Shown: piece by piece, positions 1-5,016 of the stretch
Position numbering within the stretch: the stretch's first letter is position 1
How the letters are laid out: every line of letters starts with the position of its first letter
Assembly: GCA_003133005.1 (NCBI GenBank)
Contig: PKZI01000123.1
Span: forward strand, 14,718 to 21,568
DNA length: 6,851 bases
Reading direction: 5' to 3'
Origin: Acidimicrobiaceae bacterium
GTDB taxonomy: Bacteria > Actinomycetota > Acidimicrobiia > Acidimicrobiales > RAAP-2
Translations under genes and position numbers: made by a program
The notes under the pieces: generated by a model
Seen by the model: only the letters and a program-made list of their open reading frames with translations
Databases searched by the model: none
Told to the model about the DNA's origin: nothing

Positions 1-57
1 GGAGCCCCGACTTTCCTCACGCCTCAAGAGGCGTGCGACCACTCAGTCAACTCACTA
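1..57 (-). ncRNA. rnpB: RNase P RNA, 5' end (partial, continues beyond window)
   Basis: This is the catalytic RNA of ribonuclease P, which matures tRNA 5' ends. Read on the minus strand, positions 18-1 give GAGGAAAGTCGGGGCTCC, one base different from the near-universal bacterial block GAGGAAAGTCCGGGCTCC (P4 5' strand). Directly before it, positions 35-18 form a perfect 8-bp inverted repeat, CACGCCTC / TT / GAGGCGTG, equivalent to a 7-bp stem with a CUUG tetraloop, exactly where P3 belongs. Before that, GTTGACTGAGTGGTCGC (positions 51-35) parallels the E. coli P1/P2 5' strands (GCTGACCAGACAGTCGC). By this alignment the mature 5' end lies near 54-61; I cannot fix the exact base. Roughly the first 55-60 nt are present and the rest lies to the left. 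No protein-coding reading explains this stretch. The family identification is firm; the boundary is approximate. Confidence 0.87.
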
Positions 58-61
58 TCCG

Positions 62-96
62 CCGACAATTCTGACATACGACGATATGACGAACAA
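62..96 (-). promoter_or_regulatory. candidate rnpB promoter
   Basis: On the minus strand a TTGTTC box (96-91) lies 16 bp before CAGAAT (74-69), which would start transcription near 62, just outside the inferred 5' end of the RNase P RNA. The boxes match the -35 and -10 consensus only partly (3/6 and 4/6). The assignment rests mainly on position: a promoter must lie between the RNA and xseA. Confidence 0.3.
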
Positions 97-124
97 ATGA
101 AGTTTTTTCAGGACTCGCGGGCGA

Positions 125-136
125 TAGCCTCGCCTC
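125..136 (+). promoter_or_regulatory. candidate leaderless -10 element for xseA
   Basis: TAGCCT (125-130) fits the actinobacterial -10 pattern TANNNT and would place transcription start at 137, the first base of the xseA GTG codon. No Shine-Dalgarno sequence precedes that codon, which agrees with leaderless translation. A competing, weaker option is CCGACA (62-67), 17 bp, TATGAC (85-90), which would give a leader of about 40 nt. Neither is more than a sequence match. Confidence 0.33.
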
Positions 137-1411
137 GTGGTGCTTGAAGAATCCGCGGCCGAGGAGCCAATACTCGAAGTCGGGCAGTTCTACGAACTAT
201 TGACCGCGCAGTTGGAATCGGCCTTTGGTCGACGCCGTCCCCGCTGGGTCCGCGGCGAGGTCGCGAAGGTCTACGAAAAGACCCATCTCTACATTGACCT
301 CGTTGACGCGGGTTCCGCCTCGAGCGACGCGAAGCGTCCAGTACTCAACGCGCATTGTTGGGCCTCGCAGTGGAATCCCTTGAAGCGAAAATTGGCCGAC
401 GACGGTGTCACGCTAAAACCTGGGGTCATCGTGAACTGCTTCGGGTATGTAGACCTCTACGCGCCCCAAGGACGAATTGGCTTTACGGTCACGGCGATCG
501 ACGTCGAAGGACTACTTGGCGACGTGGCGCGACGACGTCAGGAACTCATTGCGCGCCTCAAGGAAGAAGGGCTGCTCGAGACGAACAAGAGTCGTCCACT
601 GTCACCGGTACCGCTTCGCGTGGGACTGGTCGCGAGTCCCGGGACCGAGGGTTACAGCGACTTCACGGGACAGTTGCTCAAATCCGGATACGGTTTCGAG
701 ATCTTGTTGGCGAAGACGGCGGTGCAAGGTGAGGCGGCGCCCGCCCAGATCGCGGGCGCCATCGAGCAACTTGATGACGTGGGCCTCGACGTCATTTGTC
801 TCGTGCGCGGCGGAGGTTCAAAGGGCGACCTCGCCAGTTTCGACGACGAGAGAGTCGCCCGGGCCATCGCCAACGCACGAACACCGGTGTTTACAGGAAT
901 TGGTCACACCGGCGACGAGTCAATCGCCGACTTGGTTGCGCACACGCGCGCCATCACGCCAACCAAATTGGGTGAGGAGATCGTGACCCTCGTCGCCGCA
1001 TGGGCGGAACGCAACGTGCGTCTACCCGCGCAGAGGGTACTCAGCGCCACCGGCGCCATTTTGGAAGAAGCGACGGTCTACGTGGGCGAACGTCGACGAA
1101 CCATGATCTTCGCGGTGCGCGACCGTTTGCGCCTCGAGGAGAGTCATTTGGCGGCGACGCGCGAGCGCCTCACGTTGCAGAGCGCGCATCTCTTGGACGC
1201 GTCGAGACAAATGCTCGTGAGCGCCCGCCAGCTCCTTGGCGCGTACGACCCCACGAGGCGCCTCGCGCAAGGATGGTCGATCGTGACGGGCGCGAACGGC
1301 CGTGTCGTCAAGGGTCTCGCTGACGTCGACGCGGGCGACCTCGTGCACGTGCGCGTAAGCGACGGCAGTTTTGACTCGCAGGTACTTAAGAAGGATGGAG
1401 CAACATCATGA
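137..1411 (+). CDS. xseA: Exodeoxyribonuclease VII large subunit XseA
   Basis: Catalytic subunit of exonuclease VII, a metal-independent nuclease that degrades single-stranded DNA from both ends in a complex with several XseB copies. The N-terminal OB-fold covers about residues 11-125, the nuclease domain about 130-285, and a long basic helical region with a C-terminal segment follows (DPTRRLAQGWSIV at 371-383). The residues matching those reported as essential in E. coli (D155, R205, H238, D241) appear as D175, R224 in RGGGS, H257 in GIGH, and D260. The usual GHETD and APTPSAAAE read GHTGD and AITPTKLGE, a divergent lineage version. At 424 aa it is close to the E. coli protein (456). An in-frame TAG at 125-127 excludes an earlier start, so GTG at 137 (or the adjacent GTG at 140) begins the gene. 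There is no evident ribosome-binding site. It overlaps xseB by ATGA. Confidence 0.95.
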   Translation: MVLEESAAEEPILEVGQFYELLTAQLESAFGRRRPRWVRGEVAKVYEKTHLYIDLVDAGSASSDAKRPVLNAHCWASQWNPLKRKLADDGVTLKPGVIVNCFGYVDLYAPQGRIGFTVTAIDVEGLLGDVARRRQELIARLKEEGLLETNKSRPLSPVPLRVGLVASPGTEGYSDFTGQLLKSGYGFEILLAKTAVQGEAAPAQIAGAIEQLDDVGLDVICLVRGGGSKGDLASFDDERVARAIANARTPVFTGIGHTGDESIADLVAHTRAITPTKLGEEIVTLVAAWAERNVRLPAQRVLSATGAILEEATVYVGERRRTMIFAVRDRLRLEESHLAATRERLTLQSAHLLDASRQMLVSARQLLGAYDPTRRLAQGWSIVTGANGRVVKGLADVDAGDLVHVRVSDGSFDSQVLKKDGATS

Positions 1412-1617
1412 CCATAGGAGACTGGAACGAAGCGGCTTCGGAACTCAACGAGATTGTCGCATCGTTTGACGAGGGCGAAGTGTCGGTTGACGACCTCTTC
1501 GTGCGACTCGAACGGGCTACTCAGATAATCGAGTCACTTGAAGCACGCCTTGACGCCACCAAGGCCAAGGTTGAAGAATTGGCACCGCGAATCGCTCGGG
1601 TTGCTGAAAGAGAGTGA
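1408..1617 (+). CDS. xseB: Exodeoxyribonuclease VII small subunit XseB
   Basis: Small helical partner that binds the extended arm of XseA and is needed for exonuclease VII activity. The 69-residue product (E. coli about 80) matches the family pattern: an N-terminal helix with NEIVASFDEGEVSVDDL (14-30) in place of the familiar EIVxxLExGELSLDE, then a second helix, RLERATQIIESLEARLDATKAK, with coiled-coil-like heptads up to about residue 57. The last residues, RIARVAERE, form a charged tail. ATG at 1408 is well supported: it lies in the ATGA overlap with the xseA stop and has the best ribosome-binding site of this operon, GGAG at 1397-1400, seven bases upstream. The gene ends in a GTGA overlap with the following hydrolase gene, so translation of all three is probably coupled. 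Confidence 0.93.
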   Translation: MTIGDWNEAASELNEIVASFDEGEVSVDDLFVRLERATQIIESLEARLDATKAKVEELAPRIARVAERE

Positions 1618-2327
1618 ACGACCGGTTCTATTTTCGTCAACTGCTTTCGGGCAGGGATTTTGCGAACGACGACGGCGCTGCGCAGCAAATGGTCAACTTC
1701 GTGTACGCGCTGGGCGATCGCGTCACCGGTGAGGCAATGCTCGTCGATCCCGCGTACGATCCCCGCGAGCTACTCGCGCTCGTGCAGTCCGACGAGATGA
1801 ACGTGACCGGTGTCCTTTTGACGCACTATCACCCCGACCACGCTGGTGGAAGCCTCTTCGGTACCCAGATCGAAGGAATACGCGAATTGCTGGAGGAGAT
1901 TGACGTACCGGTGCACGTGCATCGAGATGAGGTCGCATGGATCAGCGAAGTGACCGGCGTCGATGAGAGCGCCATGGTCGCCCACGAGTCGGGTGACCGT
2001 GTGATGGTGGGCGATCTTGACGTCACCTTGATCCACACGCCCGGTCACACACCGGGGAGCCAATGCCTGCTCGCCGATGGACGGTTTTTGACCGGCGACA
2101 CTCTCTTTGTGGATGGCTGTGGTCGAACGGATCTCCCGGGCTCGGACCCAGAGGAGATGTACCGGACCCTGAGCACGCGTCTCAGTGCGATTGGCGACGA
2201 CGCCATACTTTTTCCTGGACATCAGTACTCCGTTGCGTCAAGCGCGCCAATGGGTGAAGTGCGTCGCGAGAACTTCGTACTCGCACCGCGCACGCGCGAG
2301 CAATGGTTCGCGATGTTCGCCTCGTGA
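1614..2327 (+). CDS. Metallo-beta-lactamase-fold hydrolase, glyoxalase II / ETHE1-like
   Basis: Soluble 237-residue metallo-beta-lactamase-fold enzyme. The full metal-ligand set is visible: HYHPDH (H71, H73, D75, H76), H145 in HTPGHTPGS, D162 in TGDTLF, and H203 in FPGHQ. GCGRTDL (168-174) follows D162, as in ETHE1 persulfide dioxygenases and some glyoxalase II-like hydrolases. The N-terminus (YFRQLLSGRDFA, then QMVNFVY and VDPAYDP near residue 47) resembles an actinobacterial subfamily whose substrate I do not know. Candidate roles are hydrolysis of a thiol ester (in this phylum perhaps of mycothiol rather than glutathione) or oxidation of a low-molecular-weight persulfide. No rhodanese domain is attached. 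The GTG start lies within the GTGA overlap with the xseB stop, and the gene ends in another GTGA overlap with the reductase gene. Fold and ligands are secure; the substrate is not. Confidence 0.88.
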   Translation: MNDRFYFRQLLSGRDFANDDGAAQQMVNFVYALGDRVTGEAMLVDPAYDPRELLALVQSDEMNVTGVLLTHYHPDHAGGSLFGTQIEGIRELLEEIDVPVHVHRDEVAWISEVTGVDESAMVAHESGDRVMVGDLDVTLIHTPGHTPGSQCLLADGRFLTGDTLFVDGCGRTDLPGSDPEEMYRTLSTRLSAIGDDAILFPGHQYSVASSAPMGEVRRENFVLAPRTREQWFAMFAS

Positions 2328-3547
2328 CGCTGTCGTCGAGCGATCACGTCGTTGTCGTTGGCGGCGGACTCGCCGGTTGGCGATTCGTTGAGGCGTTGCG
2401 CCGCGAAGGTTTTGGCGGTGCAATCACGTTGGTGGGTGAAGAGTCGTTCGCCCCGTATGATCGTCCGCCCTTGTCCAAGAATGTTCTCGTTGGCAAGTGG
2501 GGCACCGAGAAGACCACCTTGGCGACCGTGGAAAGCATTGAAGAGAGTCGCGCCGATGTTCGCTTGGGTCAGCGCGCGACGGCGCTGGACGTAACGACCA
2601 CGACGGTTCACCTCGCCAATGGTTCGATGGTTCAAGGAACGTTTGTCGTGATCGCGACGGGCACGCGCGCGAGGCGCCTTGGTTACAGTGCCGACGACGC
2701 CCTGCACACGCTGCGTGGTCGTGAAGACATCGAGAACCTCAATGACGCCCTAGGGCGGGCGGGCGAGGGAAGCATCGTCGCGGTGATCGGGGGAGGGTTC
2801 ATTGGTGCCGAGGTCGCCACGGCGCTACACACACGAGGTTTCGTGCCCGTCGTCCTAGAGGTCGCGGACCGACCGCTGTTGGGCGTGTTGGGTCCCGAAG
2901 TCTCGGGTTGGCTCGAACGATTACCCGAGGATGCGGGCATCGAACTCCGCACGGCACAACGAATCAGCGACGTACAAAAGCGTGGCAATGGACTTGTCGT
3001 TCATTTCGAAAATGGCGCGGAGTTCGAAGTGCCGACGGTCGTCGTGGGCGCGGGTGCGGTCGTGAACGACGAGTGGCTCGCGTCGTCGGGCCTCGAGATT
3101 GATAACGGCGTGGTGGTGGATGAAAATCTCATGGCGCGCGAAAACGTCGGCGCAATCGGCGACGTCGCACGTTTCGCCTGGAAGAGCGCATTGGGAACCG
3201 AGCGAGTTCGTATTGAACACTGGCAGGTGGCCAATGACCACGCCACACATCTCGCGCACTTTCTCGTCACGGGCATGTCGCTGGCGCACACCTTGGTTCC
3301 GTACTTCTGGTCCGACCAATACGGAAAGAAAATCCAAGTGCTGGGGCATCCATCCCCTAAGGATGACGTGCAGATGGTGAGCGGTTCAGTCGAAGAGGGA
3401 AAATGGGTGGCGCTTTATTCGAGAGAGGGATCGGTGAGCGGTGTCGTAACGCTCTCGAATCCTCGGGGTCTTATGCTCTCGAAGGTTCTTCTTGACCAGA
3501 GGACGCCCCTGGAGGAAGCCCTCTCGAAGGCGCCCTGGACAACGTAA
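2324..3547 (+). CDS. NAD(P)H-dependent FAD reductase, BphA4/ferredoxin reductase type
   Basis: A 407-residue two-dinucleotide-fold flavoprotein that would pass electrons from NAD(P)H through FAD to a ferredoxin, rubredoxin or similar partner. It shows the FAD-binding VVGGGLAG (11-18), PYDRPPLSK (44-52), the ATGTRARRL strand (111-119), the NAD-binding VIGGGFIGAE (154-163), an AIGD FAD motif (277-280), EHW (298-300), and the C-terminal reductase signature PYFWSDQYG (326-334). E179 at the end of the second strand of the NAD fold suggests NADH rather than NADPH. I chose GTG at 2324 because it makes a GTGA overlap with the upstream stop, like the previous junction, and places the first glycine fold at the usual distance from the N-terminus. 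ATG at 2303 would add seven residues. No ferredoxin, P450 or Rieske oxygenase gene is in the window, so the electron acceptor is unknown. Confidence 0.9.
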   Translation: MTLSSSDHVVVVGGGLAGWRFVEALRREGFGGAITLVGEESFAPYDRPPLSKNVLVGKWGTEKTTLATVESIEESRADVRLGQRATALDVTTTTVHLANGSMVQGTFVVIATGTRARRLGYSADDALHTLRGREDIENLNDALGRAGEGSIVAVIGGGFIGAEVATALHTRGFVPVVLEVADRPLLGVLGPEVSGWLERLPEDAGIELRTAQRISDVQKRGNGLVVHFENGAEFEVPTVVVGAGAVVNDEWLASSGLEIDNGVVVDENLMARENVGAIGDVARFAWKSALGTERVRIEHWQVANDHATHLAHFLVTGMSLAHTLVPYFWSDQYGKKIQVLGHPSPKDDVQMVSGSVEEGKWVALYSREGSVSGVVTLSNPRGLMLSKVLLDQRTPLEEALSKAPWTT

Positions 3548-3556
3548 ACGTTGGCC
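3537..3556. terminator. candidate hairpin at convergent operon ends
   Basis: CAACGT (3540-3545) and ACGTTG (3548-3553) are perfect inverted repeats spanning the TAA stop of the reductase gene, extended by two G-C pairs (3537-3538 with 3555-3556) after one mismatch. It sits between the two converging stops (3545-3547 and 3567-3565), which are separated by only 17 bp, so it could serve both operons. The following T-run is short on the plus strand (TTT at 3561-3563) and absent on the minus strand, so intrinsic termination would be weak. Confidence 0.33.
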
Positions 3557-3564
3557 CGAATTTC

Positions 3565-5016
3565 CTAAAATTTGACGGCGCTCAACTCCGGAATGGTTTT
3601 TTCAACCCGACCAACCATCACGTTCCAAGTAGCACGAAGTTGTGCACGCTCGGACTCGAGGAGTTGAGGAACCAAGACCTCTCGGGGATCCCAAAGTTTC
3701 TCGACGTCGTCGATGCTGAGATGTCCACGAGCAACGAGTGCCATGAGACCCGCGCCGCGGGTGGTGGCCTCGCGTTCTGGCGACACCGTTACTCGAACAC
3801 CCGTAAAGTTCGCCAAACATTGAAGTAGAAACCTGTTGGCGGTCATGCCACCATCAACGCGTAGCTCCTCAATTGATGTCGCCGACTCGCGCTGCGCCGC
3901 GTCGAGCAGGTCGGCGCACCGATGCGCGATACCTTCGAGTACCGCGCGCACGAGGTGGGCTTTCGATGAACCGCGAGTGAGACCGAAGAAGCCCCCTCGT
4001 GCTCCAAAATCCCACTCGGGAGTACCGAGGCCCGAGAGCGCGGGAACGAACCACACGCCGTCAGTCGCGTCAATCGAGGTGGCGAGCGTCTCTGACTCTT
4101 CGACATTCGAGATGAGACCTAACGAATCCCGCACCCATTCGAGACAAGAGCCGGCCGCCAACGCAATCGCCTCGAGGCCCCACGTCACCGAGTCGGCGTC
4201 GCTTCGAACGACGACGGGAAAACAACCCGAAGCCAGTGCGGTCATCGACGTTGGTGCTCGTTGTGCGCCGACGAGGTCGAGCATCGCGCCCGTCCCGAGC
4301 GTTATCTTCACACCACTTGAGACGCAGCACTGACCGAAGAGCGACGCAGATTGATCGCCCACGAGGGCCGTGATGGGAGGCGAGCCATCCAAAGCGGTTG
4401 CGCGCGCGTGCGAACCCGTGGTGGGCACGATGTGCGGCATCATCGCGACATCGAGTCCGAGAGCGTCAAGGGTCGTTAGGTCCCACGTGTCACCCCCGAG
4501 CGTGACCAGCCCCGTGACCGCGGCGTTCGATTGGTCGCTTAGGTGCGCGGCGCCCTCGCTCAGGTGCCATGTGAGCCACGAATCGATGGTGGCGAACTTG
4601 AGTTCGCGCGCGTCGCGACCAGAGAATTCAACGAGCCACTGGGCTTTTGTGGCGGACTGGTTGGGGGCGAGGCGAAGTCCTTGCCCTTGAAGGACCAAAC
4701 AGTTGATGACGGTTCGCAGGTCCTGCCAACTCAGCGCTGGACCAATTGCTTCGCCGGTCGCGGGGTCAAAGACAATGGTGGTCGCTCGTTGATTCGTGAT
4801 TCCTACCGCGTCACATGGCCCACCTTCGTCGAGCGTCTTTTTCGCGAGCGTAAAGACCGCGTCGCGGATTTCACGAGGATCGAGCTCCACTTCGCCGGGC
4901 GCGGGCGTGCTGATGCTGAGAGCGCCGCGATAAGCGCACGAAACCTGACCTTGGTCATCGACGAGCGCGGTGCGAATCGACGTGCTCCCGACGTCAATGG
5001 CGAGGGCCTTTACCAC
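3565..5016 (-). CDS. FGGY-family kinase, glycerol kinase-like with altered substrate pocket
   Basis: ATP-dependent sugar/polyol kinase of the FGGY family, 483 aa, closest in pattern to glycerol kinase. Visible landmarks are the N-terminal phosphate-binding AIDVGSTSIR (6-15), GITNQRATTIVF (72-83), SWQDLRT (96-102), the catalytic-base GDQSASLFGQ with D221 (220-229), LGTGAM (240-245), LSGLGTPEWD (327-336), GLTRG (345-349) and the ATP-site VDGGMTANRF (387-396). Against E. coli GlpK, the glycerol contacts R83, W103 and D245 are kept (R77, W97, D221), while E84, Y135 and F270 become A78, N119 and M245, and the loop after WQ is about 10 residues shorter. Catalysis is therefore probably intact, but glycerol may not be the substrate. 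The GTG start overlaps the end of the upstream flavoprotein gene by 7 bases (GTGGTAA), with no Shine-Dalgarno of its own. A plain annotation of glpK would be premature. Confidence 0.88.
   Translation of the reverse strand: MVKALAIDVGSTSIRTALVDDQGQVSCAYRGALSISTPAPGEVELDPREIRDAVFTLAKKTLDEGGPCDAVGITNQRATTIVFDPATGEAIGPALSWQDLRTVINCLVLQGQGLRLAPNQSATKAQWLVEFSGRDARELKFATIDSWLTWHLSEGAAHLSDQSNAAVTGLVTLGGDTWDLTTLDALGLDVAMMPHIVPTTGSHARATALDGSPPITALVGDQSASLFGQCCVSSGVKITLGTGAMLDLVGAQRAPTSMTALASGCFPVVVRSDADSVTWGLEAIALAAGSCLEWVRDSLGLISNVEESETLATSIDATDGVWFVPALSGLGTPEWDFGARGGFFGLTRGSSKAHLVRAVLEGIAHRCADLLDAAQRESATSIEELRVDGGMTANRFLLQCLANFTGVRVTVSPEREATTRGAGLMALVARGHLSIDDVEKLWDPREVLVPQLLESERAQLRATWNVMVGRVEKTIPELSAVKF

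Noticed and set aside
18..35. Perfect 8-bp inverted repeat that could be an intrinsic terminator
   Set aside because: No T-run follows on either strand, and the repeat sits exactly where P3 of RNase P RNA should be, directly before the conserved GAGGAAAGTC block.
103..108. Run of six T residues upstream of xseA
   Set aside because: No stable stem precedes it, so I do not call it a terminator; it lies in the short divergent promoter region.
477..986. Plus-strand open frame of 169 codons within xseA
   Set aside because: It is out of frame with the conserved XseA catalytic motifs and rich in arginine and serine, a typical frame-shifted reading of a GC-rich gene.
2303..2323. ATG at 2303 as the start of the reductase
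   Set aside because: It would overlap the hydrolase gene by 25 bases and add seven residues before the usual N-terminus; GTG at 2324 gives the same GTGA overlap as the preceding junction.
3597..3602. T6 run on the plus strand as a terminator tail for the reductase operon
   Set aside because: The bases before it form only a 4-bp stem (TTGA/TCAA), and the run is explained by lysine/threonine codons at the 3' end of the minus-strand kinase gene.
3836..4333. Plus-strand open frame of 165 codons inside the kinase gene
   Set aside because: It is a low-complexity S/R/P/A-rich translation of the antisense strand of a conserved gene, with no family features.
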